From: Bacillus sp. FJAT-27225 | Lineage (GTDB): Bacteria > Bacillota > Bacilli > Bacillales > Cytobacillaceae | DNA: 64,000 nucleotides | NCBI RefSeq assembly: GCF_001685025.1 | Contig: NZ_MAYU01000012.1 | Coordinates: 682,001 to 746,000, forward strand | Direction: 5' to 3' | Shown here: piece by piece, positions 17,228-26,983 of the stretch | How positions within the stretch are numbered: the stretch's first letter is position 1 | How the letters are laid out: every line of letters starts with the position of its first letter | Translations under genes and position numbers: made by a program | The notes under the pieces: model-generated | Seen by the model: the letters and a program-made list of their open reading frames with translations, nothing else | The model's database searches: none | Told to the model about the DNA's origin: nothing

Positions 17228-18492
17228 TGACTGCGGCCTCCTTCAATATAGCCCAGCTTATGAAGAAGCCAGACGAACGGCTCATCGACCCTGATCGGGT
17301 TGATGACCCCGGTGACCTGCTGGTCGATTGGATTGCTGCCAAGCGCGGACACCGCGAAATAAGAGGCTTCATTGAAATAGACGTCCATCGTATCGACAAA
17401 CGGACTGTCAACCTCTTCGAGAAAGCGGCGGACCTCGCCATTGATATTTTCATATTCGTCCAAGTTAAGGAAATCTCTGTGAACGACATTCCGGAATACA
17501 TTGCTGTTCGGGCGAATATAGTCGCCATCCTCTTCCTTCAGGGCATGAAGGAGATCGCTTTTGGTGAGGACAACTGCTGTCGGGATGCCGGTCTTGCCAT
17601 TATCCTCGTGGGAAATGAAATTTTCATAAAGCGAAATCGCAACATCGCGCGGGTCTGCACCCTGTGCGACGACTTCGCCAGGGTTTTCACCCATTTTAAA
17701 AAGCAGCCTGCTGCGAATCGAGCGGATTTGCATCGGGTCGACGAGGAACAGGATACCTGCCGAGTTTTTAATATGGGCGGCATGAAGTTCCATGTAGTCG
17801 GTATCGGTCATTGCCTCACCGGCAACGTCAAAGAATACAAGCGTCAGCGGGGCTTTCGTGTCATCCTTGAATTTGAATTGAAAAATAAGCGGCTCCTGCC
17901 GTTGGGTCGAGCGGGTCGAAGTAAGCAGTTCACCCTCCTCAAAAAGCGGGAGTTCATAATTATTCCTGAAGCGCTCGCTAATTTTATTATCAAGCGGAAT
18001 ACAGGCAGCATTGAAATTCCTCGCTGTTGTATTCTGGATTGTATGGATGAGCGATGCCAGGTAAACCGATTTGCCGACGGACGTGGCCCCGACGAACGAG
18101 ACAATATTGCTTGGGAATTTTCCGGCCGTTGATGGCAGGTTGTTGTGGCAGTTCGGGCAGAGGCGTTTCCTTGTCACAACACTGTATTTGTCGGAAATCC
18201 CGGTCAGGACGTTGTCTGTGTAGATTTTATTTTCCTGGGGGATGGTTGCCGGGTTGATGACAGCTTCCATGTCGCCAGTCCGGTCGAGCTGGAATTTTTC
18301 CCTGTAGTCGCTCAAGAGTTCGTCTTCCTGGAGCATATACGCTTCATCGTCTGTCCGGTGATGGGCGGCCCGGAAGACGACCTTTTCCGGATGGAACTTT
18401 GAAAAGCAGTACGGGCAGACAATATCATAATAGGCGGGCCGTTCCTTGACTGCCTTCTTTCCGCCAAACAGTTCTTTTAATTTTCCAATCAT
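17224..18492 (-). CDS. TRAFAC-clade GTPase with zinc ribbon
   Basis: 422 residues. An N-terminal split zinc ribbon is given by C26-P-Y-C29 and C112-P-N-C115. The P-loop GATSVGKS lies at 135-142, the DxxG motif in FFDVAGE at 222-226, and the specificity motif TKSD at 310-313. LFLVDP at about 248-253 is typical of the fold. This fits the GTPase that pairs with GAP1 proteins. It probably switches assembly or activity of the membrane vWA and tubulin-like components encoded in the same arm. It overlaps the beta-rich gene before it by one base and GAP1 after it by four. Confidence 0.8.
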   Translation of the reverse strand: MIGKLKELFGGKKAVKERPAYYDIVCPYCFSKFHPEKVVFRAAHHRTDDEAYMLQEDELLSDYREKFQLDRTGDMEAVINPATIPQENKIYTDNVLTGISDKYSVVTRKRLCPNCHNNLPSTAGKFPSNIVSFVGATSVGKSVYLASLIHTIQNTTARNFNAACIPLDNKISERFRNNYELPLFEEGELLTSTRSTQRQEPLIFQFKFKDDTKAPLTLVFFDVAGEAMTDTDYMELHAAHIKNSAGILFLVDPMQIRSIRSRLLFKMGENPGEVVAQGADPRDVAISLYENFISHEDNGKTGIPTAVVLTKSDLLHALKEEDGDYIRPNSNVFRNVVHRDFLNLDEYENINGEVRRFLEEVDSPFVDTMDVYFNEASYFAVSALGSNPIDQQVTGVINPIRVDEPFVWLLHKLGYIEGGRSQ

Positions 18493-19142
18493 CAGTTCTC
18501 CCCCTGTTCCGGTATCAGCTCGAAATGCTGCGCCGATTGTTTGCCATTTGTAAAAAAGATACGAATATAATCATGTTTGTCCAGCGGGATTTCCGGCTGC
18601 GGGTTGAGCCCTGGCTCGAAATCATGCTGAAACGTATAGACTCTGCCATCTTGGAGGGAAGCAGGCGGTTCCCCGCTTTTTTTTACATAACAGATGGAGT
18701 CCCTCGAGACTGGGACCTCGGCCCTTATGACAATCTGCGCCTGTTTTCTCGAACTGAACAGCTTTCGTTTATAGTGAATCGAATAGTAAATCTTCGCTTT
18801 TCCGGATGTGAATGTGAGTGTATTCCGGTCATTTTCCTGCTTAAGCAGCTGCAGCGTACCTTCCGTCTTAATGGCGGGGAATATCCGCACTATGTATCTG
18901 CCAATGGTGTCTGCCTTTGTTGTATAAGCTTTCCTCGCTTTGTACTCTTCTCGGGTATACAGCTTAAGGTGTTGTTCGGTTAAATCTTCGGCGGGAAGTG
19001 CGGCTTCGGTGTTTGCCTTGTAAATGTAGACGAAGTCAATCCCTTTCGGCCACTGCCAGGTCAGAACGAGCTCCCCGTCACGGAGTTCGTGCTGCAGGTT
19101 GTAGATTTCATATTCCGTTGATGGGATCTCGGCCCAAATCAT
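18492..19142 (-). CDS. Beta-rich (beta-sandwich-like) protein of the GTPase locus
   Basis: 216 residues without signal peptide or membrane helix. The pattern of alternating hydrophobic strands (DGELVLTWQWPKGIDFVYIYKA) resembles a fibronectin-type beta-sandwich, and a second half (YYSIHYKRKLFSSRKQAQIVIRAEV) repeats strand-rich content. No catalytic motif is visible. Tight coupling to the GTPase (TGATG overlap) suggests a structural or adaptor part of the same complex. The start follows AGGAGG six bases away. Confidence 0.65.
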   Translation of the reverse strand: MIWAEIPSTEYEIYNLQHELRDGELVLTWQWPKGIDFVYIYKANTEAALPAEDLTEQHLKLYTREEYKARKAYTTKADTIGRYIVRIFPAIKTEGTLQLLKQENDRNTLTFTSGKAKIYYSIHYKRKLFSSRKQAQIVIRAEVPVSRDSICYVKKSGEPPASLQDGRVYTFQHDFEPGLNPQPEIPLDKHDYIRIFFTNGKQSAQHFELIPEQGEN

Positions 19143-19275
19143 AGTGGTCCTCCTTTTTTGGGTAGGCGGTATTTGAAACTTTTTCCGGCCCTTGCATGAA
19201 TGTGGCTACGCTCGCAACGCCTGTTTATTCAGCTGATGAACCGTTCCGTTTTCTTGAATGAGGGTCTCGTTTCCA

Positions 19276-20550
19276 CTAAAACCCCTTCCGTTCATGTCCG
19301 CCTTGCACGCCATAGCTTTTGTCGTGTATATCCGGGCCGCCGCGGCGCATCAGTGAGCCGCTGCTGAATTTTTCCCGGACAGGGATGATCAGTGTTCCGA
19401 ATCCTGCTACGATGGCCAGCAGGATATTCGATGCGAGCCTGATGAAAATTCCTGTTTCCGGGATGAGTTTGAACCCGATTTCCACCAAAAGTCCAGCGAG
19501 CAGTCCGCAGCCGAGTCCGGACAGCGTAAAGCTTTTAGCAAGAAAGCGGTTGTCAAACACAGCGCCTAGCGCAAGTCCGATCAGGCCGCCAATCAATGTG
19601 TAAAACAGGACTCTGAGCACCGAAAGCCAGGTGCTGTCAAGAAGCGGTCCGCGCCTTTCGTCAACGAGCAGCCGGTCGGCGTTGTTCAAATAAATCGTTT
19701 CAAAAACGTTCGAAAGTTCATCGGCATTTCGTACGTCATAATAAGCTCCGCCGGTTTCAGCAGAAATATCCCGGAGAAGTCCGGAGCCTTCAATGTCAAA
19801 GCGGCTCATGCCGATCGTGTTCACAGCAATATCCGCATCCTTATACGGCTTCAATGCTGAAGGAAGATTCACTTTGCTGTAACCGTCCGAAAACAGGATG
19901 ACCATCGGCTTCCTGCCGCTTTCTTCATTTGCCTTAATCTCATCCATTGCGGCCGCCAGCGCTGCTTCAATATTCGTTTCACCGACTGCTTGAAGCTCGC
20001 CAATCCGTTCCACTGCTTCGGCCCGTGCGCCGCTGTCCGAAATTGGGAACATCTGCTGAGTAACGGCTGCCTCGTCATTGAAGGAAATGACCGCTGCCCG
20101 GTGGGTATCCTTCATGGTGGAAATCAAATTCTGTGCAGCCTTGAAGCTTTTGCGGTCAGGGTCTGTATTAAGCATGCTCTCGGAAATGTCGAGGGCAACA
20201 ACAATGTCATCAGGAGGCATTTGTTTTGATAAATTGATTGAATACAAGAATTGAAAGAGTGTTCCTGCTAAAAATAATAGGATAAACGTCGCGGGTACGA
20301 GCACTTTCCAGGAGAAGCCGGCGTATTCAGTGCGCCAGCCCCGGCCATTAACCACGGGTGAAATTAGTTCGGCAAGCAGCGCGAAAAGCCCGACAAGCAG
20401 GGCAAGCACGCCAAAATAGATGCCAATCAGAATCGGGCTCGGTACAACTCCGTAAAGGCCGGCCAGAATGAATTCCCCGGCAACCGTACCGGCTATGCCA
20501 GCCGCGATGCTAAAGATGAGCAGCAATAAGCTGAATTTACGAATGTGCAT
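19276..20550 (-). CDS. Membrane-embedded vWA-domain protein
   Basis: 424 residues. Three N-terminal membrane helices (about 5-30, 38-62, 82-105) precede a vWA domain (about 114-290) with a complete MIDAS start D121-x-S123-x-S125, a GETN turn with conserved Thr, and a FSDGYS strand. Two or three more helices follow (about 305-390), then a charged tail. MIDAS domains bind ligands through a divalent metal. With an odd number of helices before it, the vWA domain may face outside if the N-terminus is inside. Part of the GTPase/tubulin minus arm. Confidence 0.8.
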   Translation of the reverse strand: MHIRKFSLLLLIFSIAAGIAGTVAGEFILAGLYGVVPSPILIGIYFGVLALLVGLFALLAELISPVVNGRGWRTEYAGFSWKVLVPATFILLFLAGTLFQFLYSINLSKQMPPDDIVVALDISESMLNTDPDRKSFKAAQNLISTMKDTHRAAVISFNDEAAVTQQMFPISDSGARAEAVERIGELQAVGETNIEAALAAAMDEIKANEESGRKPMVILFSDGYSKVNLPSALKPYKDADIAVNTIGMSRFDIEGSGLLRDISAETGGAYYDVRNADELSNVFETIYLNNADRLLVDERRGPLLDSTWLSVLRVLFYTLIGGLIGLALGAVFDNRFLAKSFTLSGLGCGLLAGLLVEIGFKLIPETGIFIRLASNILLAIVAGFGTLIIPVREKFSSGSLMRRGGPDIHDKSYGVQGGHERKGF

Positions 20551-20717
20551 GATTGCTAGTCTCCCTGCTTTTCAAAGATTCCGGCTGCGCCGGGGTGGAT
20601 GTATAGTTTACTTTGTGACAGTATTAAGATTTGTTTAGCCGGGTTGTGTTGGCAAGGCTCATTTTAAGCCTAATCTCTACCTAGTATAGTAAGCCGTTTG
20701 ATTGCGATTTCGCTTAT

Positions 20718-23084
20718 CTAAGCTTCAGTGGCCGTCTGATTTTCGCCTTCCTTGGCCACCGTTTCCGCCAAATAATCCGGATGCAGCCCGAAGCCCATTT
20801 TCCGATAGCCATCATAGTACTTCATATTGTTCCGCCAATACATGAGATCAGATGAACGAAAACCGCCTAACAGGGACAGCTTTGCGATGCCGCTGCTCTT
20901 TTTCTGATGAATGCAGCCAACCTTGTATTGGCGAAGGTCACTTTCCTTACCGACCGCGTACTTGACGAAGTTTGAGTAAAAGTCACCGAAGAAGTATTTT
21001 TCCTCGTATTGATGAGGCGTCATTGATTGCAGCTCAATCTGGACGGACGATTGGGAAAGCAAGCGCCTGTATAGCTCTTTAAATAAATCTTCCTTTGACA
21101 AGATATCCCGATTCCCATATTCAGTCTTTGCATTTGCCCGCTCCAGCAACTCGTCCTCGAAGCCGCGATGGAATTCGTCTTCAGTTAGAATTTCGTCCGA
21201 ACAGATAGCCAGAAGCCTCGCCATGAATGCTTCCAGTCCCTCCTCCAACTTGCCGAAGAAGCGCTCCTGGGCAAGGAATGAAGTTCCCCTTCTTTCCTTC
21301 AGCCTTTTCACGACTGCTCCTACAACTGTTTCATAGTATTCAGGAACATTTTTTCCAAGGTATTGGTCGGCTTCATGAAGGCTATCATTAGCAGCTTCGG
21401 ACAAGATTTGGCCGGCTTCGTTTAGCAGGGCCATGGTTCTCGCAAGCTGCCTGTTTTTTCCAATCAACGCTTCCTCATATTGGGTTAGAATCTCAAGCCT
21501 TGCGTTTAGGGCAGCCTCCGCAAGCTTTGCCCCGTAAATAGCGCTATATAGGTACTCAATGAAATTTCTGATGTTCTTTTTATCCGAAAATGGGAGGTGG
21601 ATTTTCTTGAAATCACTCATGTCCACCGTTTGCATGTAAAGCTCCGAGACTCTGTAGCCCGCCTCCTCCGCCTGACGCCTTGTTGAGCTTATCAGCTTTC
21701 TTACTGCCCTTAGTGCACCTTCTTCGTTTTCCTCACTCGTCCAGCTGTAGGCGCAATACAGGCCATAACTGTTGTTATCGACAATACTGCTATCAATCCT
21801 GGCATTCAGCCGGGCCGCAAAATCCTTTTCTGCGAGGGTATCACGAAGCGGTGTTTCAACATTTGCGGTAAAAAACCTGCGGGCTGCCTCTCCGGCTATC
21901 TCTTCCTCTGCATCAAGGACGGTCAGCCGTTTGATAGCAGAATATGAGCCAGGCAGCTGGATTAAGATCGACTCCATATCGGCGAGGATTTCCCTGCCTG
22001 GCATAACTTCTGCAACCAGCCTGTTTAGGTGTTCCTCATCCAGTCCAAATAATTTCAGGATCCGCTCCTGAGGCTGGCTGGCCGCTTGCCGGAACGAATC
22101 CGAGGCTATTTTGAAAAAATGCCATGCTGCATGCAGGGCAATTGTTCGATTCGGCCGTTTTACCTTGGAAAAAGCAGCGCTCGTATATGCAGGCGTATGT
22201 TCATTTCCCTGGACGGCTTTTCGGAATTGCTCATTGTTATACGAGTCCATATGTTCATCGTACTCGGCAATGATTTTTCGGTTTTTCAAGAGATTGATAT
22301 AAGAGATGATTTCGCAATTTTTCCAGTTTGCTTCGGGCAATATCCGCCCGTTTTCGTCCTTGTCGCTCAGCAGGTAAGCAAGATTGAATAGCGGAAACCC
22401 ATGTTGATGCTTAACCGGCAGCCTTAAATCACCTGCGGCAAGCTGGATGTCCTTTTCAAAACTGAAATTTCCGGATTGATAATAGTCCAGCTCCTTCAGG
22501 AAGCTTATGCCGAGCGAAGTTGCAAAGTCATCGCCTTCGTACTTTTCTTTTATAAGCCCCAAAAAATCAACCTCGACCATCTTAAACGAATCGTTGAGGA
22601 TGCTCCTGAATAAAAGCGTCAGCTCGGGAACAAGCGCATTCAGCGGATCATCGATATGGGTAACGACAGAAATAGTGACCTTCTGCAGAGAGGTGTACAG
22701 CCTTCCCTGCTCAGCAACCTTGTTCGCAAGCATGCGGAAGGACCGGTTCAGCTCAATGAGGACAGCTTCATCATGGTGGAACGCCTGATACACTTCCTGC
22801 CTGGCATTCCTTTTGTCCTCAGGAGCTCCCGGCATTTTGACGGACACCGTTTCCCTGTAGTTTGCCGGACTAGTCTGATACGCATGGAAATACGCTACAC
22901 CAGGGGAATTGTGCCAATTCACATCGTTGATTTTGGCTGTCGCCTCCAAAGCCCAGCCGGCCTGGTCACCAATAAACATGAAAATGACTGGGTTGTTGAT
23001 GCTCCGCTGTTCATCCTCCGCGCGATTTCGTTTTTCCTGCCGGCCTGAATAGTCATCTATGTATTTCTGAAGCACCCTGTCCAT
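20718..23084 (-). CDS. Degenerate tubulin-like paralogue (predicted), 788 aa
   Basis: Start ATG 23084 is chosen because AAGGAGG lies six bases upstream; the frame extends 14 codons further. The first 250 residues align by eye with the tubulin-like gene at 23561. PVIFMFIGDQAGWALEA stands where that protein has MLVIGLGGTGIDALL. SFLKELDYYQ stands for AALKELDYWM, and PLFNLAYLLSDKDENGRIL for PPFNLCHLISATNIDGKLL. The glycine-rich nucleotide loop (GGTGSG) is absent; VTHIDDPLNAL occupies that place. The C-terminal part is helical. I infer a non-GTP-binding partner of the tubulin-like protein. No known family name is offered. Confidence 0.6.
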   Translation of the reverse strand: MDRVLQKYIDDYSGRQEKRNRAEDEQRSINNPVIFMFIGDQAGWALEATAKINDVNWHNSPGVAYFHAYQTSPANYRETVSVKMPGAPEDKRNARQEVYQAFHHDEAVLIELNRSFRMLANKVAEQGRLYTSLQKVTISVVTHIDDPLNALVPELTLLFRSILNDSFKMVEVDFLGLIKEKYEGDDFATSLGISFLKELDYYQSGNFSFEKDIQLAAGDLRLPVKHQHGFPLFNLAYLLSDKDENGRILPEANWKNCEIISYINLLKNRKIIAEYDEHMDSYNNEQFRKAVQGNEHTPAYTSAAFSKVKRPNRTIALHAAWHFFKIASDSFRQAASQPQERILKLFGLDEEHLNRLVAEVMPGREILADMESILIQLPGSYSAIKRLTVLDAEEEIAGEAARRFFTANVETPLRDTLAEKDFAARLNARIDSSIVDNNSYGLYCAYSWTSEENEEGALRAVRKLISSTRRQAEEAGYRVSELYMQTVDMSDFKKIHLPFSDKKNIRNFIEYLYSAIYGAKLAEAALNARLEILTQYEEALIGKNRQLARTMALLNEAGQILSEAANDSLHEADQYLGKNVPEYYETVVGAVVKRLKERRGTSFLAQERFFGKLEEGLEAFMARLLAICSDEILTEDEFHRGFEDELLERANAKTEYGNRDILSKEDLFKELYRRLLSQSSVQIELQSMTPHQYEEKYFFGDFYSNFVKYAVGKESDLRQYKVGCIHQKKSSGIAKLSLLGGFRSSDLMYWRNNMKYYDGYRKMGFGLHPDYLAETVAKEGENQTATEA

Positions 23085-23187
23085 GCTGTCCCTCCTTGCT
23101 GCTCTTTTTTGACTGGAGCCGGCCACAAGGCATGTGCGTTGCGGCCGTTAATCCATTGGGTTTATAACTTTCTATTTTTTCTTTTTG

Positions 23188-23363
23188 ATAAGATGAACTT
23201 ATTAGTTTTACATTTGATTTCCGCTTCAGGCGCTTCGCTTTCCGCGGGCGGCCTGGGAGCCTCCTCGGCGTGAGCGCCTGCGGGGTCTCCCACTGACCTT
23301 TTCTCCCGCAGGAGTCTTCGCGCCTTCCGCTCCAATTATATTAGATTCTTTAGTTCATCTTAT
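23188..23363. repeat. GC-rich dispersed Bacillaceae repeat with 12-bp terminal inverted repeats
   Basis: The core (about 23221-23335: CGCTTTCCGCGGGCGG ... TCTCCCGCAGGAGTCTTCGCG) is a dispersed intergenic repeat that I recognise from many Bacillus genomes. Here it is framed by ATAAGATGAACT (23188-23199) and its exact inverse AGTTCATCTTAT (23352-23363), giving a 176-bp MITE-like unit with no coding capacity. A shorter related core lies near 55.0 kb. Confidence 0.7.
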
Positions 23364-23424
23364 ATAAGAGTTTTTTCGATATTTGATATCTGCCCAGGAC
23401 ACTTCCTGTGCTCGAAGCTTGTTT

Positions 23425-23491
23425 TATCCTTGAACTCCTTGCTCAAGTACACTTTTACTTTCCTCTCACAGGGTTTAGTCCTTGACGCCTT
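23425..23491. repeat. Degenerate pair of GTCCTTGA-family 52-bp repeats
   Basis: TCCTTGAACTCCTTGCTCAAG at 23427 (split here as TCCTTGA and CTCAAG arms) is followed 52 bases later by a second TCCTTGA (23479). It is the same family as at 9.3, 45.4 and 57.2 kb. It lies between the tubulin-like gene and its degenerate paralogue, so it is intercistronic if the arm is one transcript. Confidence 0.6.
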
Positions 23492-23560
23492 TTCCACTGA
23501 AAATATAGGCGCTCCCCGCTATCCTGAATTTACCAAATTAGCTATCGAGAACCGTCCCTC

Positions 23561-26500
23561 TTAACGAGAGCTAACTCCTTTTAGGGAGGTGAGCATGTTG
23601 TTAAGGGTGATCATGGTGTCTTTGTAGAAGGTGTACATGTCTTCGCCTTCCATGTAGTCGTCGCGTTCGTAGTCTAGCTTGCCTTTGTTGCGTTCGAATG
23701 CGGAGGCGAGCTCTTGCAGGGTTGCGATCAGCTCAGTGGCATCTTCGCTTTGGGTCAGTTCATCGCGACGCCTGGCTGCTTTGCGGACGAGCGCGGTTTT
23801 GCGCTGCTCGTTAAGAAGCTGGAATGACTTGAACACCTCGTACTCAACGAATTCAGGGTTGCTCATTATGTTCGCGAACGGCTCCCATGGGTCTTCTTCA
23901 AGTTCCTTGTCGTAGACGTAGAGTGCACCTTTTTTCTGGATTGTCTTCGTATACATCGCTTCAATGTATTCCTTGAGCAGCTGTTCGCGGCTGCGCTGGC
24001 TGTCAATGTAGGCTGACAGCGTGGCAATTAATTCCTCAAGAGCCCGGTATTTCTTCACTTCTTCCTTCATCCGGTCGACTAGGCGCGGCGAGCGGATAAA
24101 GTTTTCTTTGGCCATCATTTCGTTGATGCTGCCAAAGATGTCAGTCGCAGGTTCTTTGGCAAGGCCGCCGTTGAACAAGTCCTGAAGCTGCCTAACAAAG
24201 CGCTTCAGCTCGCCAATGCTGGTCTTTTCAAGCTGTTTGGGGTCAATATTGCTTTCAAAAAGCAGTGCTTCGACCGAGAACGACTTCGTAAACACACAGG
24301 CATAGCGTGCGCTGGAATTTGTATCTATGTCCTTCTCGACAATTGCCCCGTATCTGCGTGCCTCGTCGAACATATTTCGGATCCGGTTGTTGTATTCGCG
24401 AAGCCTTGGATTTTCATACGTATCGCCCCATGACTGCTCAGGAATTGGTGATGGCAAGTATGCCCAGTTCACTTTTTCGGTCTGGACAAGGTGGCGCCCG
24501 ATGCCTTCTTTATCAAGGATTGTGCTTTCGTATGCGGCTTCATAGTTTTTAAGCGGCGTATAGGCGAACAGCGGAATTCCGTTCTTTGTATTTAGCCAGA
24601 AAATCCGGTTTTTCAATTCACTTTCTTTTACCGTAAAGCTTGCATGGCTTAAGGCAACACGCTGGTAATTCCGGATCCCCTTCAAAATGTTAGGCGCTTT
24701 GGCCGGAACGGACACAAATCCCCAGTGCGGGAAGTTGAGATTGCCAATCGAGTTTTGCAGGTCAAACACTGGCAAGGCATCATTATCAAGCTGGCGGGCA
24801 ATTTTTTGCTCAATGATTTTGTCAATCGGCTCATCCTCGCCGTATTTCAGGCGCAAGAAGTCTTCCATCGACTTTGTAATAAGCTCGCCGAACTGCTCGG
24901 ATAAAAATTCGGAAATTGAGCCAATGACATCAATATCCGTTTCCTTCACCCAGTTAACGGAGCGCTCTACCAGCATTTGCGACCATTCGCGGACAAGCTG
25001 CTCGCCGTCCTTTGAATCAAACATTCTCTGGATTTCCCGCGCGACGTCAGGAACAGACACAAGCTGCCAATAGTAGGTAACCTCGTTCGCAGTCTTCACT
25101 TCTTGGCCGTTCACCAGGATGTCGGCATTCTTTTGGAAAATTCCTTTCAGCGTTTCAAGGATTTCGCGGTACACATCATAAATCCGGTTGTTCTCGTTGT
25201 TGAGGAGCTGGTACAAATCCTCATAAAACGTGATCATTTCTTCAATGCGGGCCTTGTCGGCGCGGGCATAATATTCATTGCGCTTCGCCTCGATATAGGC
25301 GTTCTTTTTCTTTTCTTTTGAAATAAACGCGCTCCGTGCATCCTCAAAGCGGCCATACGCATAATCCTGCTCTCCCTGGATATCGCGCGGCAGGCGGGCG
25401 AGCCGGTCCTGAAGCCCGGTAATGTACACCTGAATCGTCTTCAGAAGGCAGAAGCCTTTATTTGAATATACGAGTTTTGAGGCATAGATTGGCCCCTGTT
25501 TCGGATTAAGGAAAAGGCGCTCCATTTGGGCTCGGAACTCTTCGACGATTTCCCCTGGTAGCTGTTTCGTGCATTTCCGATACTGGTCCTTTGCCTTTTC
25601 CAAGTAATCACGCGTCAATTCCTCATCAAGGTTAACGATTTGCTTGATGACATTGTTATAGGAAAATCGTTCTGAGTTCTCATAGCCCGAGAGCGGTTCC
25701 GGCACGCGCTCATTGAAGCGGCGGTGGATGGAATCCGGGTCGATTCGCAGGCGCTCTGCGAACTGGTCAACATCATTCTGGTCCGGGTTCGCGTCGAACA
25801 TTGAATTCATTTTTTCAAAAAGCTTATAGCCGACGTATGTCGTCATTTCCTCAATCGGAATCTCAGCGAGCGAGGCACCGATAATGTTGTACTCATAGTT
25901 GGCAGGGTACAACTTTTGCATATTGGCAATGTTGGTTCTGATGTTGCTGATATAGTCATGGATGGCAAATTCATCGCCGGTTTTTTCTTCGTTGGCCATA
26001 AAGTTGGTAATATTCTCGGCCGCCACATTCATGCAGTAGTCATACGCATTTTCAAGAAGCTTGCCGTCAATATTCGTTGCCGAAATCAAATGGCACAGGT
26101 TAAACGGCGGCATCGACGAATTCACCGTAAGCGCGCTGCCGTACTGGGCCTGGAAACGCTCTTTGCGCTCCTCGGCGTTCATCCAGTAATCCAGCTCCTT
26201 AAGTGCTGCAAAGCCGTTCTTCTGGATATAGTCCTTTGTCTGCGTATTCAGGCCGCGGCGGGCAAGGTTGACGTCCGGGGTGAACAAATAGCCGAGCAAA
26301 TGGACGCGGTCAACACCGGCCGGACCGAATTTCCTTTCAATAATCCCGCGGACAATATAGGAAATGTCGAGATAGCTGCCGCTCCCGGTTCCTCCGGACA
26401 AGCCTGTCAGCAGGAACACATACAGCTTTTTATTCGTTCCTTCAAGCAATGCTTCAATTTTGGTGCTGATGCTGTGGACAACCTGATTGATTTTTGTAAA

Positions 26501-26959
26501 AAGAAGCAGCCTTCCTGCCTGGCGGACACCGGAGGCGCCGTTAATGCCGTCTGTGATTGTCAGCTCGGGTGAAAGCCAGTCGGTTATGTAAGCCGGCAAC
26601 AGGCTTCGGCTTTGCAACGTCGCGCCAATCTGTGGATTGGACAGGAGCACAAATTCCTTGATCGGGTCGAGGCCGATGCCTTTGTGCTTTTTGTTGATTT
26701 CCGTTTCATTCGTTTCAAAGGCCAGGTATTCAATATTGTCGGGTTTCTCGGCTTTCTTTTTCGTAAGCGGGTCCTGAGGAAGCTTGAATTTGCGGTTGAT
26801 TTGATATTTCAGGCGCAGCAGCGCGTCAATTCCGGTTCCGCCCAGGCCGATGACAAGCATCGGATTGTCAATCGTATCTACACGTATTTTATCGGAGACG
26901 ATTCCGCCGCCCATTGATACATCAAGCTGTTCAATATGCTCTCTAACGCTAGCTTTCAT
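23561..26959 (-). CDS. Tubulin-like GTPase (Tubulin_2 family)
   Basis: 1132 residues. The N-terminal 300 residues form a tubulin/FtsZ-type nucleotide domain: a T1-like loop GLGGTG at 38-43 and the signature loop TGLSGGTGSG at 185-194. The rest is long, helical and family-specific, with no membrane helix. Proteins of the Tubulin_2 type are predicted to polymerise with GTP and are found next to vWA and GTPase genes; their cellular role is not known. It follows the exported vWA gene by 24 bases and precedes the degenerate paralogue. Start ATG 26959 follows AAAGGGGAG. Confidence 0.85.
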   Translation of the reverse strand: MKASVREHIEQLDVSMGGGIVSDKIRVDTIDNPMLVIGLGGTGIDALLRLKYQINRKFKLPQDPLTKKKAEKPDNIEYLAFETNETEINKKHKGIGLDPIKEFVLLSNPQIGATLQSRSLLPAYITDWLSPELTITDGINGASGVRQAGRLLLFTKINQVVHSISTKIEALLEGTNKKLYVFLLTGLSGGTGSGSYLDISYIVRGIIERKFGPAGVDRVHLLGYLFTPDVNLARRGLNTQTKDYIQKNGFAALKELDYWMNAEERKERFQAQYGSALTVNSSMPPFNLCHLISATNIDGKLLENAYDYCMNVAAENITNFMANEEKTGDEFAIHDYISNIRTNIANMQKLYPANYEYNIIGASLAEIPIEEMTTYVGYKLFEKMNSMFDANPDQNDVDQFAERLRIDPDSIHRRFNERVPEPLSGYENSERFSYNNVIKQIVNLDEELTRDYLEKAKDQYRKCTKQLPGEIVEEFRAQMERLFLNPKQGPIYASKLVYSNKGFCLLKTIQVYITGLQDRLARLPRDIQGEQDYAYGRFEDARSAFISKEKKKNAYIEAKRNEYYARADKARIEEMITFYEDLYQLLNNENNRIYDVYREILETLKGIFQKNADILVNGQEVKTANEVTYYWQLVSVPDVAREIQRMFDSKDGEQLVREWSQMLVERSVNWVKETDIDVIGSISEFLSEQFGELITKSMEDFLRLKYGEDEPIDKIIEQKIARQLDNDALPVFDLQNSIGNLNFPHWGFVSVPAKAPNILKGIRNYQRVALSHASFTVKESELKNRIFWLNTKNGIPLFAYTPLKNYEAAYESTILDKEGIGRHLVQTEKVNWAYLPSPIPEQSWGDTYENPRLREYNNRIRNMFDEARRYGAIVEKDIDTNSSARYACVFTKSFSVEALLFESNIDPKQLEKTSIGELKRFVRQLQDLFNGGLAKEPATDIFGSINEMMAKENFIRSPRLVDRMKEEVKKYRALEELIATLSAYIDSQRSREQLLKEYIEAMYTKTIQKKGALYVYDKELEEDPWEPFANIMSNPEFVEYEVFKSFQLLNEQRKTALVRKAARRRDELTQSEDATELIATLQELASAFERNKGKLDYERDDYMEGEDMYTFYKDTMITLNNMLTSLKGVSSR

Positions 26960-26983
26960 TATGTTCTCCCCTTTGTCTGAAGG

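Noticed and set aside
17143-18132. 329-codon plus-strand frame
   Set aside because: It lies antisense to the TRAFAC GTPase, whose motifs are complete; the frame has no domain sense and reflects codon bias.
25916-26572. 218-codon plus-strand frame
   Set aside because: Antisense shadow of the tubulin-like gene; no RBS or recognisable domain.
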